The position numbers and the translations under genes were made by a program. This document shows positions 7,978 to 18,600 of a stretch of 64,000 nt of DNA, piece after piece. The notes under the pieces are model-generated. The model was not told the DNA's origin. It ran no database searches and worked only from the letters and a program-made list of their open reading frames with translations. The stretch comes from Anaerolineales bacterium. Its GTDB lineage: Bacteria > Chloroflexota > Anaerolineae > 4572-78 > J111. Every line of letters starts with the position of its first letter. The stretch's first letter is position 1. The DNA lies in the NCBI GenBank assembly GCA_020634855.1, contig JACKAU010000022.1:1-64000 (forward strand), written 5' to 3'.

Positions 7978-10900
7978 GTGAAAAAGACACTTTTCCTTAT
8001 CATCGCAGCCCTGCTGCTCATCACCAGTTGTACCCCCGGCGCGACGCCCGTTGGCGTGCGCAACCAGACCGTCGATGCGCCGACCCTACCGCCAGCCACC
8101 GAACCGGCGGACGCGCCGGAGGAACCAACCGCCGCGCCGACCGCATCGGCCGCCGCCGCCACCGAACCAACCGCCGCGCCGACCGAACCGGCGGACGCGA
8201 CCACCGAACCGACCGAGGCCGCCGTGGCTGCCGCCGCAACCGAACCGCCGCCGACCCCAACCGACACCCCCGTGCCGGTGCCGACCGAACCGATCCCGCC
8301 GCTGGTGCTGTCTACCGCGCCGGAACTGGGGGCCGAGCAGCCGCTCGACGCGCCGATTGAAATTACCTTCGACCAGCCGATGGATCGGGATAGTGTGGAG
8401 CAAGCCTTCACCTTTGAACCCGGCGCGGCCGGCGACGGTACCTTTGACTGGGTTGATGACCGGACCGTAGCCTTTACGCCGGCCGGCGGTTTGGAGCGGG
8501 GCGAACGGTATCGCGTGCAAATCGACGCCACGGCCGAGAGCCAGGCCGGGCTGCCCATGAACCGCCCCTTTGAGCTGCGGTTTGGCGCGGTTGGCTTGTT
8601 GGAAGTGGCTAACGTCCAGCCGGCCGACGGCGTGACCGATGTCGCCGCCGACAGCGAGGTGCTGGTCTTTTTCAACCGGCCGGTCGTGCCGCTGGAGGGG
8701 CTTGAGGCGGCCGGCAACACGCCCGACCCCTTGACCTTTAGCCCGGCCGTTGACGGCGAAGGCGACTGGCTCAACACCGCCACCTACCGCTTTACCCCGG
8801 CCGACGGCTTCGAGCCGGCCACCACCTACACCGTCCGAGTGGACGGCGGGCTAACCGATGTCACCGGCCAGGCTGAAATGACCGGTGATTACGAATGGCG
8901 CTTCACCACCGTCCAACCGGCGGTGGTTGCCAGCCTCCCGGCCGACGGCGACCTGTACGTCAGCCCCTCGCCGGTTATCAGCGTCACCTTCAACCAGCCG
9001 ATGAACCGCCGCGAGGTTGAGCAGGCCCTCCAACTGGTTGAGGCCGGCAGCAGCGCGCCGGTTGCCGGCGAGTTCGCCTGGGTTGAGCGGGGTATGATCC
9101 CGCCGGTCCAGCCGGAGCCAACCGACTTCTACCCGGAAAGCGGCCCGTCCATCGTTGAGCCGAAGCCAATCGGCGTGGAAACCGTGACCTTCACCCCCGC
9201 CGCCCCGCTGGCGCTGGATCAGTTGTACGAACTGACTTTGCCTCAGGGCGTCGCCAGCCTGGCCGGCGTCGCCACCGAGCAGGCCTTTAGCGCGTCGTTC
9301 ACCACCACACCGGCCCCGGCAGTGGTTTCGACCAATCCGGAGAACGGCGAACAGTTCGCCGAGATTTGGGCCGGTTTGGATATCACCTTCAACGCGCCCA
9401 TCGACCCCAACAGCGTCCACGTGGGCGATTCGCTGCTCATCGAGCCGGCCGACATCGCTCGGACCGACGTTTACACCTACTTTTCCGATAACGAGACCGT
9501 GCTGTCGGTTAATTTCCCCCGCCGCGAGAACCAGACCTACACCGTCACCCTGACCACGGACGTCGAGGGCCGCTACGGTCAGCCGCTGGCCGGCCCGGAG
9601 ACCATTGTCTGGCGGACGCTGCGCCAGTCGCCCTACGTGCGGCTGGTTAGCCCCGATGTGGCCGTTTACAACGGCTACAATCCCGAAACCTACATCTATA
9701 TGACCGTGCGCAACGTCAGCCAGGTCAATTTCGATCTGTACCGCATGCCGTCGGCCGATTTTCTCGACCTGGCCCAAACCGCCTTTCGAGGCTGGTCGAG
9801 CGGCTCGGAGTGGGGCGATTATCAGCCGTCGGGCGATGACTTGATCGGTACCTGGCAAATGACGACCGACCCGGAAACCTTCATCAACTACGTTTACAAA
9901 GTCGATGTCAGCCAGGCCGTGTTTGACGGCGAACCGCTGCCGCCCGGTATCTACTACCTGGAAGCCTCCGCCGACAGCCAAGACTTTTACCCTGAGGCCC
10001 GCCTGAGCGACGCCAACGACGTCATCGACCGTCAGGTGCTCATCGTTACCCGCCGCAACCTGACCGTGAAGAACGGTCGGGGCGACGCGCTGGCCTGGCT
10101 GACCGACCTAAACAGCGGCGAGCCGGTTAGCGATGTCCCGCTGACCTTCCACTATCCCGACCAGCCCGCAACCGAGGGAACCTCCGACGATGAGGGCGTG
10201 GCCCTGTTTAACTACGACATCGGCCCGGATGACCCGCTGGAACAGCCGTTTGTCTTTGCCGGCGACCCCGACCAGCCCGACGACGATTTCGGGGTGGGCA
10301 GTTCGGCCTGGAGCGCCGGCATCGATCCCTACGAGTTTCGCTATCTGTGGGACACCGGTTACAAATACTGGTCGCCCTACACCGGCTACGCCTACACCGA
10401 GCGGCCGCTCTACCGGCCCGGCCAGACGGTCTACTTCAAGGGGATTATTCGCGCCGATGACGACGCCGCCTACAGCATCCCGACCGTGGCCGAAACAGCC
10501 CACGTGGTGATCCACGACGCGCTGTACGCCACCATTTATGAGGAAGATTTGCCGCTCAACAGCTTCGGCACGCTCAACGGCGAGCTGACGCTGGATGACG
10601 AAGCCAGCCTGGGCACTTACCAAATCGAGATCAGCTACGACAACCCCGCCGATTACACCCGCACTGTGGCTTACCAGAGCTTCAACGTGGCCGAATACCG
10701 CAAACCGGAATTTCTGGTGGAAACGGCCACCGATCAGCCGGCCTATCTGCCCGGCGAAACCATCGAGTTGACGGTGGATGCCTCGTTCTTCGCCGGCGGC
10801 CCGGTGCAAAATGCCGAGGTCAAATGGACGCTGCTGTCCGACGACTTCTATTTCGACTATCAAGGCGACGGCTTTTACGATTTCACCAACGAGCCGGACA

Positions 10901-13900
10901 GCCGGTCCAACAGCTTTAACCCGCGCTTTGGCTACGGCTTCGGCCAGCAGATTGCCGACGGCAGCGGCACGACCGACGCCGCCGGCCACTTCACCGTGGC
11001 GGCGCCGGCCGACCTGACCGGCCACCAGGTCAGCCAGCAGTACACCTTTGATGTCACCGTGACCGGCCTCAACAATCAGGCGGTCTCCAACCGCGTTCAG
11101 GCCGTCGTTCACAAGGGCGAACTGTACGTGGGGCTGCGGCCGGAGCAGTACGTCGGCCAGATCGGCCAGCCGAACAATATCGATGTGCTGGTGGTCGATT
11201 GGGACAGCCAGCCGGTGGCCAATCAGGAAGTCGAACTGGTCTTTGCCCAGGAGGATTGGTACAGCGTCCAGCAGCTTGACCCCGAAGCCAGCCGCGTTAG
11301 CCCGGATGATCGATTCTATTGGCGCAACCTGGTTAACGATGTGGCCGTCTTCACCACCACCGTCACCACCGACAGCGACGGCCAGGCGGTCGCCACGTTC
11401 ACGCCGGACGACGGCGGCAGCTACAAAATCTACGCTCGCACCATCGACAGCCAGGGCAACGAGGTCTTTAGCTCCGTCTTTATGTGGGTCACCGGCTACG
11501 AGTATGTCAACTGGGGCCAGGAAGACAACGACCGCATCGAACTCATTGCCGACAAGACCGAATACAGCCAGGGCGACACGGCCAACATCCTGATCCCCCA
11601 CCCCTACAGCGATACCGTAACCGCTCTGATTACGCTGGAGCGGGGCCACATCTACGACCACTTTGTGACCGAATTGGATTCCAACAGCAGCCAGATTGAA
11701 ATTCCCATCACCGAGGCGATGAGTCCTAACATCTTCGTCTCGGCCATGATTATGAACGGCGGCGCGAACGCCGACGGCATCCCCAGCTTCAAGATGGGCT
11801 ACGCCCGCCTCGATATCGACCCGGCCGAGAAGGCGCTGGCTATCGGCCTGACCGCCTCCCCGCCGCCGGACGACCGCGACGCGTTTGCCCCCGGCGACGA
11901 CGTGCAGTTTGACATCAACGTCGCCGATTTTGCAGGCAATCCGGTCGAGGCCGAGCTGTCGGTGGCTTTGATCGACAAGGCCGTGCTGACGCTGTTCCCC
12001 GACCAGCCGGGCCAGCTCTTTGACGCCTTCTGGATGCAGCGGGCGCTCAGCGTGCAAACCGGCAGCGGTCTGACCCTGGCCCTGGATCGAGTCAACCGCT
12101 TCCTGGACGAACGCAAGGGCGGCGGCGGCGGCGACGGCGGCATCGGCCCCGACTCGGTGCGGCAGAACTTCGCCGATACCGTCATCTGGCTGCCCGATGT
12201 CGTGACCGATGAAAACGGGCAGGCCACCGTCGAGGCGACCCTGCCCGACAACCTGACCACCTGGGTGCTGATCGCCAAGGGCGTCACCGGGGCCGATACC
12301 CTGGTCGGCGAGGCCCGCACCGAGATTGTGACCAGCAAACCGCTGCTCATCCGGCCGGTAACGCCGCGCTTCTTGGTGGTGGGCGATGAGTCGAACCTGG
12401 GCCTGGTGGTGCAGAACAATACCAATGAAGAATTGGCCGTCGAGCCTCGGCTTCAGGCCGACGGGCTGACAGTCAACCAATGGCGCATCGCCGGTGACGA
12501 TTGGCGCGACCTCGACCAGATTTCCCGCATTATGGTCGAGCCGGGCCAAGAGCAAAAGCTGGAGTACGCCGTCACGGCGCTCGATACCGACAGCGCCCAG
12601 ATTACGATGGGCGTCCAGGCGTCGCCCTACAGCGACGGCATCGCTTTTGACCTGCCGGTGTATAATTTTAGCGCGCCGGAGACGGCCGCGACGGTGGGCA
12701 TGCTGGCCGAGGACGGCACTCGCGTGGAAGGCATCGCCTTGCCGGCCGGCATCGACCCCAGCCAGGGCGACCTGACCGTGGCGGTCGAGCCTAGTCTGGC
12801 GGCGGGCATGCGGTCGGGGCTGACCTATCTGGAACACTTTCCGTACGAAAGCGTCGAAGTGACGGTCAGCCGCTTCTTGCCCAACATCGTCACTTACCGC
12901 GCCTACCAGGAATTAGGCGTCGATAACCCGGAACTGGCCGATCAACTGCCGCGCCTGGTGCGCACCGCCATCCAACGGCTGGTCAGCCAGCAGCAGATCG
13001 ACGGCGGCTGGGGCTGGTGGCAGCAAAGCGAGAGCGACCCCTTCCTGACGGCCTATGCCGTGCTGGGGCTGGTCGAAGCGCAGCGGGCCGACTTCAAGGT
13101 CGATGAATGGATTACCCAAAATGCCTTCGATTACCTCAACCGGGCCCTGGTCGCGCCCAAAGATATCGCCGAGCCGTGGCAGGCCAACCGCCAAGCCTTC
13201 ATCCTCTACGTTTTGGCCGAGGCCGGCCAGGGCGACCTCAGTCGCAGCATCGCCCTGTTCGAGCAGCGTGAAAAGCTCGACGCGTTTGGCAAGGCGTTCC
13301 TGGCGCTGGCCATTTACTTGGACGATGCGGAAGCGCCGCAGGTGGCGACCTTGCTGAGCGATCTATCGGACGCGGCCATCCTCAGCGCCACCGGGGCGCA
13401 CTGGGAAGAGCAGCAAATCGACGCCTTCTCGATGAATACCGACGTGCGCAGCACCGCCATCATCATCAACGCCCTGTCGCGCATCCAGCCGGAGAACCCG
13501 CTGCTGCCGCAAGCTGTGCACTGGCTGATGACCATCCGCCAGCAGAACGGCCACTGGTCATCCACCCAGGAAACGGCCTGGGCCGTGATGGGGCTGACCG
13601 AGTGGCTCAAAGCCAGCGGCGAACTGCAAGCCGACTATGCCTGGCGGGCGTCGCTCAACGGGCGGGCGCTGGATGAGGGCCAGGCCGATCAAAACAATCT
13701 CGATGAGACGACCGAACTGCAAGTGGCCGTCGGCGAGATGGTGGCCGATGCCGTCAACCACTTCTCGGTCGAGCGCGACTCGACCGGCGCGGATGAGGCC
13801 GGTAATCTCTACTACGGGGCGTACCTGACCTACTTCAAGCCGGTTGAGGAGGTCGAGGCGCTCGACCGGGGCATCATCGTCTCGCGCCGGTACAATTTAC

Positions 13901-14316
13901 GGGACAGCGACGCGCCCCTGGCGGAAGCCAAAGTCGGCGACTTCATCGATGTCACGCTGACGGTCATCGCGCCCAATGATTTGCACTACGTGATGGTCGA
14001 GGATTACCTGCCGGCCGGCGCGGAAGCCCTCGACAGCAGCCTGGCCACCACCAGCCTGCTGGCCGGCCAACCGGCCCTTGACCGCCTCGATACCGACTCG
14101 CCGTGGGGTTCGTGGTACTTCACCCACACCGATCTGCGCGATGAAAAGGCCGTCCTCTTCGCCGACTACCTACCGCGCGGCAGCTACGAGTACACCTACA
14201 CCATCCGCGCCGCCGTGCCCGGCGAATATCATGTTATTCCGACCCAGGCCAAAGAGATTTACTTTCCGGAAGTGTTCGGTCGCGGAGCGGGGGATGTGAT
14301 GCGGATTACAGAGTAA
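7978..14316 (+). CDS. Alpha-2-macroglobulin-like lipoprotein, thioester lost (paralogue 1)
   Basis: This 2112-aa cell-surface protein belongs to the bacterial alpha-2-macroglobulin family, which traps attacking proteases. GTG is the start, 11 bp after AAAGGTG. A lipoprotein signal ends in LLLITSC (Cys18). Residues about 25-105 are a Thr/Glu/Pro/Ala linker that would span the wall or periplasm. Four Ig-like (SbsA/Big_5 type) domains follow to about residue 545. The A2M N-terminal motif YRPGQTVYFKGIIR lies near residue 810. The A2M core (WLPDVVTDENGQATVEATLP) is near 1404 and an alpha/alpha-toroid complement-type domain extends from about 1600. At the thioester site the sequence is PYESVEVTV: Ser1625 replaces the reactive Cys and Val1628 the Gln. 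It therefore cannot form the covalent bond. A paralogue with the intact site follows at 15626. Confidence 0.93.
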   Translation: MKKTLFLIIAALLLITSCTPGATPVGVRNQTVDAPTLPPATEPADAPEEPTAAPTASAAAATEPTAAPTEPADATTEPTEAAVAAAATEPPPTPTDTPVPVPTEPIPPLVLSTAPELGAEQPLDAPIEITFDQPMDRDSVEQAFTFEPGAAGDGTFDWVDDRTVAFTPAGGLERGERYRVQIDATAESQAGLPMNRPFELRFGAVGLLEVANVQPADGVTDVAADSEVLVFFNRPVVPLEGLEAAGNTPDPLTFSPAVDGEGDWLNTATYRFTPADGFEPATTYTVRVDGGLTDVTGQAEMTGDYEWRFTTVQPAVVASLPADGDLYVSPSPVISVTFNQPMNRREVEQALQLVEAGSSAPVAGEFAWVERGMIPPVQPEPTDFYPESGPSIVEPKPIGVETVTFTPAAPLALDQLYELTLPQGVASLAGVATEQAFSASFTTTPAPAVVSTNPENGEQFAEIWAGLDITFNAPIDPNSVHVGDSLLIEPADIARTDVYTYFSDNETVLSVNFPRRENQTYTVTLTTDVEGRYGQPLAGPETIVWRTLRQSPYVRLVSPDVAVYNGYNPETYIYMTVRNVSQVNFDLYRMPSADFLDLAQTAFRGWSSGSEWGDYQPSGDDLIGTWQMTTDPETFINYVYKVDVSQAVFDGEPLPPGIYYLEASADSQDFYPEARLSDANDVIDRQVLIVTRRNLTVKNGRGDALAWLTDLNSGEPVSDVPLTFHYPDQPATEGTSDDEGVALFNYDIGPDDPLEQPFVFAGDPDQPDDDFGVGSSAWSAGIDPYEFRYLWDTGYKYWSPYTGYAYTERPLYRPGQTVYFKGIIRADDDAAYSIPTVAETAHVVIHDALYATIYEEDLPLNSFGTLNGELTLDDEASLGTYQIEISYDNPADYTRTVAYQSFNVAEYRKPEFLVETATDQPAYLPGETIELTVDASFFAGGPVQNAEVKWTLLSDDFYFDYQGDGFYDFTNEPDSRSNSFNPRFGYGFGQQIADGSGTTDAAGHFTVAAPADLTGHQVSQQYTFDVTVTGLNNQAVSNRVQAVVHKGELYVGLRPEQYVGQIGQPNNIDVLVVDWDSQPVANQEVELVFAQEDWYSVQQLDPEASRVSPDDRFYWRNLVNDVAVFTTTVTTDSDGQAVATFTPDDGGSYKIYARTIDSQGNEVFSSVFMWVTGYEYVNWGQEDNDRIELIADKTEYSQGDTANILIPHPYSDTVTALITLERGHIYDHFVTELDSNSSQIEIPITEAMSPNIFVSAMIMNGGANADGIPSFKMGYARLDIDPAEKALAIGLTASPPPDDRDAFAPGDDVQFDINVADFAGNPVEAELSVALIDKAVLTLFPDQPGQLFDAFWMQRALSVQTGSGLTLALDRVNRFLDERKGGGGGDGGIGPDSVRQNFADTVIWLPDVVTDENGQATVEATLPDNLTTWVLIAKGVTGADTLVGEARTEIVTSKPLLIRPVTPRFLVVGDESNLGLVVQNNTNEELAVEPRLQADGLTVNQWRIAGDDWRDLDQISRIMVEPGQEQKLEYAVTALDTDSAQITMGVQASPYSDGIAFDLPVYNFSAPETAATVGMLAEDGTRVEGIALPAGIDPSQGDLTVAVEPSLAAGMRSGLTYLEHFPYESVEVTVSRFLPNIVTYRAYQELGVDNPELADQLPRLVRTAIQRLVSQQQIDGGWGWWQQSESDPFLTAYAVLGLVEAQRADFKVDEWITQNAFDYLNRALVAPKDIAEPWQANRQAFILYVLAEAGQGDLSRSIALFEQREKLDAFGKAFLALAIYLDDAEAPQVATLLSDLSDAAILSATGAHWEEQQIDAFSMNTDVRSTAIIINALSRIQPENPLLPQAVHWLMTIRQQNGHWSSTQETAWAVMGLTEWLKASGELQADYAWRASLNGRALDEGQADQNNLDETTELQVAVGEMVADAVNHFSVERDSTGADEAGNLYYGAYLTYFKPVEEVEALDRGIIVSRRYNLRDSDAPLAEAKVGDFIDVTLTVIAPNDLHYVMVEDYLPAGAEALDSSLATTSLLAGQPALDRLDTDSPWGSWYFTHTDLRDEKAVLFADYLPRGSYEYTYTIRAAVPGEYHVIPTQAKEIYFPEVFGRGAGDVMRITE

Positions 14317-14331
14317 GTGGCGGAGGAGATA

Positions 14332-14368
14332 AGGCGATAGGGAGATGGAATGGTTCGCCCTATCGCCT
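14332..14368 (+). other. Hairpin after the first A2M gene
   Basis: A stem AGGCGATAGGG / CCCTATCGCCT with a 15-nt loop starts 16 bp after the stop. It lacks a T-tract, so it is either a non-canonical terminator or a palindromic repeat. Confidence 0.4.
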
Positions 14369-14378
14369 CTGTTAGCGG

Positions 14379-14439
14379 CCCTCACCCCCAACCCCTCTCC
14401 CTCAGGGAGAGGGGAGTCGCGTAAGCGACGGGGTGAGGG
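14379..14439. repeat. Dispersed repeat A, copy 2
   Basis: It is the same 61-bp palindrome as 7743-7803 with two or three base changes (AGTCGCGTAAGCGAC instead of CGTCGCGTCAGCGAC). Confidence 0.85.
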
Positions 14440-14448
14440 AAATTTACC

Positions 14449-14505
14449 GGAGCGACAAAGCTTGCTTTGTCATTTACGGTAAGTCAAAGTAAACTTTGAC
14501 GCTCC
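14449..14505. repeat. Dispersed repeat B, full-length copy
   Basis: The element is bounded by GGAGCG and its inverse CGCTCC. It contains two hairpins, GACAAAGC..GCTTTGTC and GTCAAAGT..ACTTTGAC. The reverse complement matches 42972-43031 along its length. It lies 30 bp before the UPF0175 start, so it could influence transcription of that gene. Confidence 0.75.
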
Positions 14506-14534
14506 AGACTTTTAGCTTTAAACGAGGCCAACAG

Positions 14535-14822
14535 ATGAGCTTATCAGACGTATCCAACAAGCAAGCGACCATAAATTACCCCGCCGAAATACCGGAACAC
14601 CTGGAACTGGCGGACGACGAATTTGTGAGCGAGATTTTACTGCTGGCGGCGGCAAAGTGGTTTGAATTAGGCCGGCTGACCTCGACCCAAGCGGCCCAAC
14701 TGGCCGGTCTCTCCCGCCTGGCTTTCATCCGGCGGCTGGAACAGATCGCCGCGCCGGGCCTCGATTTGCAGGATGAGATCATCGACGCCGAGATCGATGC
14801 TGTAGAGGATTTGGCGGGGTGA
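14535..14822 (+). CDS. UPF0175 family protein (antitoxin-type regulator)
   Basis: This is a 95-aa protein. I chose the ATG at 14535, 7 bp after GAGG, because the family homology begins soon after it. Residues about 18-80 (YPAEIPEHLELADDEFVSE...AAAKWFELGRLTSTQAAQLAGLS) match the UPF0175 pattern as I remember it. The segment TSTQAAQLAGLSRLAFIRRLEQ is a predicted helix-turn-helix. UPF0175 proteins are thought to act as antitoxins or small DNA-binding regulators, often next to PIN-domain toxins. No toxin gene is present; the next gene encodes another small protein. The role is inferred. Confidence 0.75.
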   Translation: MSLSDVSNKQATINYPAEIPEHLELADDEFVSEILLLAAAKWFELGRLTSTQAAQLAGLSRLAFIRRLEQIAAPGLDLQDEIIDAEIDAVEDLAG

Positions 14823-14897
14823 TTTGATGTGTTTTTTACGTTTCATGGTAAAATAGCCCAAAGTGTCCAATAATAACCCCTACAAGGAGTGGAAATC

Positions 14898-15116
14898 ATG
14901 ACGATTAAGGAACTACTACCGGAACTGCGAGACCTGCCCCGGGCCGATAAGATACGGCTCATCCAATTTCTGGCGGCGGAGTTAGCCAAGGAAGAAGGCC
15001 TCTCGCTGCTTCAAGTGGAAGAAACTTACGCGGTCTGGCCGTCTTTTGATGGCTGTGAACCGGCGAATGCCCTGCTGGAGCTTCCGGTAGTGGATAGTTG
15101 GCCCACAAGTACATAA
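14898..15116 (+). CDS. Small protein, possible antitoxin
   Basis: This is a 72-aa protein of unknown family. The ATG at 14898 lies 8 bp after a strong AAGGAG site, better than the in-frame GTG at 14889. The N-terminal 40 residues (MTIKELLPELRDLPRADKIRLIQFLAAELAKEEG) form amphipathic helices like those of many small antitoxins. The C-terminus is rich in Pro and Trp and without recognised motif. It follows the UPF0175 gene by 75 bp on the same strand. The two may form a remnant of an addiction locus between the A2M genes. Confidence 0.6.
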   Translation: MTIKELLPELRDLPRADKIRLIQFLAAELAKEEGLSLLQVEETYAVWPSFDGCEPANALLELPVVDSWPTST

Positions 15117-15135
15117 TTCTAGCTCTTGCAAATAT

Positions 15136-15196
15136 CCCTCACCCCCAACCCCTCTCCCTCAGGGTGAGGGGCGTCGCGTCAGCGACGGAGTGAGGG
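15136..15196. repeat. Dispersed repeat A, copy 3
   Basis: This is the third copy of the 61-bp palindrome, 20 bp after the stop of the preceding gene, with a few substitutions (AGGGTGAGGGG in the centre). Confidence 0.85.
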
Positions 15197-15356
15197 TGAA
15201 ATACGATTTTTACTCCGGCGTCGTCTCAAAAAGACTGTTAGACTCCTCAAATGCTTGACCGACCCTCGGCCTACGCTAACCCCACGCTAAAAATAACCGA
15301 TTTACATCAGCATCCGGTGATGCATAAAAAATAATGTTGTGATACCATAAAATAGA

Positions 15357-15593
15357 GTTCGTAGAGTTCTGGGAGTTTATGGAGTTCATAGAGTTCAGTT
15401 CGTAGAGTTCTGGGAGTTTGCGGAGTTCATAGAGTTCGGTTCGTAGAGTTCTGGGAGTTTGCGGAGTTCATAGAGTTCGGTTCGTAGAGTTCTTGGAGTT
15501 TGTGGAGTTCATAGAGTTCAGTTCGTAGAGTTCTGGGAGTTTATGGAGTTCATAGAGTTCGGTTCGTAGAGTTCTTGGAGTTTGCGGAGTTCG
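15357..15593 (+). repeat. 41-bp minisatellite (about 5.8 units) upstream of the second A2M gene
   Basis: Units begin GTTCGTAGAGTTCTGGGAG at 15357, 15398, 15439, 15480, 15521 and 15562 (the last is partial). Each unit is itself built of about four 10-bp GGAGTT/AGAGTT subrepeats, so the phase follows one DNA turn. Variants at fixed places (TATGG, TGCGG, TGTGG; CTGGG, CTTGG) show duplication followed by point change. The array ends 33 bp before the A2M start codon. A degenerate relative lies at 29901-29985. Confidence 0.92.
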
Positions 15594-15625
15594 ATTTCCA
15601 CCTTATCCCCCGAAGAGGAAACCCA

Positions 15626-18600
15626 ATGAGACGACAGATTGTTATCCTGATGATGTTACCGATCCTATTGCTGGCGGCTTGTACCTCGACGCCGGTACCG
15701 CCGCAGCCGGAGCAGCCGGTTGAGGATGTCGAGGCGCAGGGCGGGGCTACGGCCTCGCCGACCGGGCCGACGGCTACACCCGCGCCCGCGCCGCCGATGG
15801 TGCTGCAATCGTCGCCGGCGGTGGGTGAGGAGCAGGCGCTCGATGCGCCGGTTGAGATTACGTTTGATCAGCCGATGAACCACGACAGCGTCGAGAAAGC
15901 CTTCGCCATCGAGCCGGGGGCCAGCGCCGATGGGACGTTCGAGTGGGTGGACGATCAAACGGTGCGGTTCACCCCGAAAGACGGCTTTGAACGGGGCGAA
16001 CGGTATCGGGTGCGGGTGGTTGAGGCGGCGGAGAGCCAAGCCGGGCTGGCGCTGGATCGGCCGTTTGAATTGCGCTTCAGCGCGGTCGGCTTTTTGGAGG
16101 TGGCCAACGTTCAGCCGGCCGACGGCGCGGAAGAGATTTTGCCGGATAGCATCGTGACGGTGCTGTTCAACCGGCCGGTGGTGCCGCTCAACGCCATCGA
16201 GGACGCCGGCCGCCTGCCCGATCCGCTGACGTTTGTACCGCCGGTGCGGGGCGAGGGCGAATGGCTCAATACCTCGATTTATCAGTTCACCCCGACGGAG
16301 GGCTTTGAGGCGGCCACCGAATACACGGCCCGCGTCTCGGCCGGGTTGACCGACGCCCTGGGTAACGCCAGCCTGGAGGATGACTTCGAATGGACGTTTA
16401 CCACGGTCACGCCGCAGGTGGTGGCCAGTTTGCCGGCTGAAGGCGACATCTACGTCAGCCCGTCGCCGGTTATCAGTGTGACATTTAATCAGGCCATGGA
16501 TCGAGCCAGCGTCGAGGAAAATTTGAGCCTGGTCAACGACGCCACGGGCGATACGGTCAGCGGCGCGTTCAACTGGGCCGATCACGGCCTGCGCCCGCCC
16601 GCGCCGGACGAGTTCGAGGGCTACTATGATTACGCCTACGAGGACGGCGACGGGCCGGAGGAAGTCGGCGTTGAAACGGTGGCATTTACGCCGGACGACG
16701 CGCTCGACTATGGCGTGGTCTATCATATCGAACTGCCGCAGGGGACGAAGGGCGCTATCGGCGAGGCCGTCACGCCCCGCGACTTTAGCGCGACCTTTAC
16801 CGTGTCGCCCCTGCCGGAGATTGTCAGTACTTACCCGGCCGACGGCGATGAAGGGGTCGAGCCGTGGCAGGGCTTGCAAATCACCTTCAACGCGCCGATC
16901 AATCCGGCCAGTGTGGTCATTGGCGAGAACGTCATCATCGAGCCGACGGTGTCGGTGACGCAGGTGTACACCTACTGGTGGAGCAGCAACACCAACCTGG
17001 AAATTGATTTCCCCGGCGAAGCCAGTTCGCGCTACACGGTCTCGCTTGGCCCCGGCATCGAGGGGCGCTATGGGCAGCCGCTGGCCGAGGGGGCGGAGGT
17101 GTCGTGGGAGACCCGCGCTCAGTCGCCGTTGGTGTTTTTGCACTCGCCGGGGCGGATTGCCACCTACAACGCTTACACCGATACCGTGGCCTACGTTTCG
17201 GTGCGGAATGTGAGCCAGGTTTCATTTAAATTGTTCCGCCTGCCGCTGGCCGATTTCGTGCGGCTCAACGGCAATAACTGGTGGAACGACTGGGACAGCT
17301 ATCAAGGCAGCGCCGACGCGGATGATTTGCTGGCCGAGTGGTCGTTGACCCCGAACGGCGATCTGGATAGTACCCTGATTTATGAGGTCGATATCGGCCG
17401 GCAGAGCGGCCTGGGCGCGGCCATGCCGCCGGGCATGTACTATCTGGAGGCGTCGGCCGACCTGGAGGACATCTATCCGCCGGCGCAGGGGGCGCAGGAT
17501 TTGTCCAGTCTGTCGGCGCGGCAAATGCTGGTCGTCAGCCGGAATAACCTGACCTTCAAAAGCACGAGCAGCGAGGCGCTGGCCTGGCTGACCGATTTGG
17601 CGAGCGGCCAGCCGGTCGCCGATGTGCCAATCACGTTTCTGACGGGCGATACCGCCGCCGGTGAGCTAGGGCAGGCTACCACCGACGCCGAGGGGGTAGC
17701 GCAGGTGAAGTTCGACCCGCTGAAGGAGTTTTACACCACCCGCTTCGCCATTACCGGCGACCCGGCCGATCCTGACGCCGATTTTGCCGTCACTGCCAGC
17801 ACCTGGGCCGACGGCATCGAGCGTTACCAGTTCGACAACGTTTCGTCCGAGGATTACCAGCAGCCCTACAACGCCAACCTCTACACCGACCGCAACATCT
17901 ACCGGCCCGGCCAAACCGTCTACTTCAAAGGCATCATCCGGGCCGATGACGACGCCCACTACAGCCTGCCCGGCAGCGTCGAGGTCGCCACGTTGCTGGT
18001 GACCGACAGTCAGGGCAAAGAGATTTTCAATGATGAGCTGCCCCTCAGCCGGATGGGGACGGTCAACGGGTCGTTTGATTTGGACGCCAACGCGGGCCTG
18101 GGCTTTTATTCCATGCAGATTCAACTGGCCCCGGACATCAACTTTTACCATGATTTCCAGGTGGCGGCCTATCGCAAGCCGGAGTTCTTGGTGACGGCGG
18201 AAACGGACAAGGCCGAGTACAGCCAGGGCGAGATGGTGCAGGTCACCGCCGCGGCCGAGTACTTCTTCGGCGGGCCGGTTTCCAATGCCGACGTCCGCTG
18301 GACGCTGCTGAGCAGTGATTACAATTTTCCGTATCAGGGCGACGGCTTTTACGACTTCACCGACTACGACACCAGTCGCAGCGCGGTCTACTACTCCAGC
18401 TTCGGCGAAACACTGGCCGAGGGCGAAGGAACGACCGACGCTGACGGCCGCATCACCTTCGAGGTCGAGGCCGACATCGCCGACAAGATCAGCAGCCAGC
18501 GTTTTACGTTCGATATCGTTGTGACCGACCTCAACAATCAGGAAGTCGCCAGTCAAGCGGCGGCGGTGGTTCACAAGGGCTTGTTTTACGTCGGCCTCCA

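Noticed and set aside
10108..12837. A 909-codon minus-strand open frame inside the first A2M gene
   Set aside because: It is a codon-bias effect of a GC-rich gene on the opposite strand; the plus-strand gene has all domain motifs.
15357..15593. Minisatellite considered as the coding N-terminus of the A2M gene
   Set aside because: The signal peptide and ribosome site start at 15626 and the array has no coding pattern; 41 is not a multiple of three.
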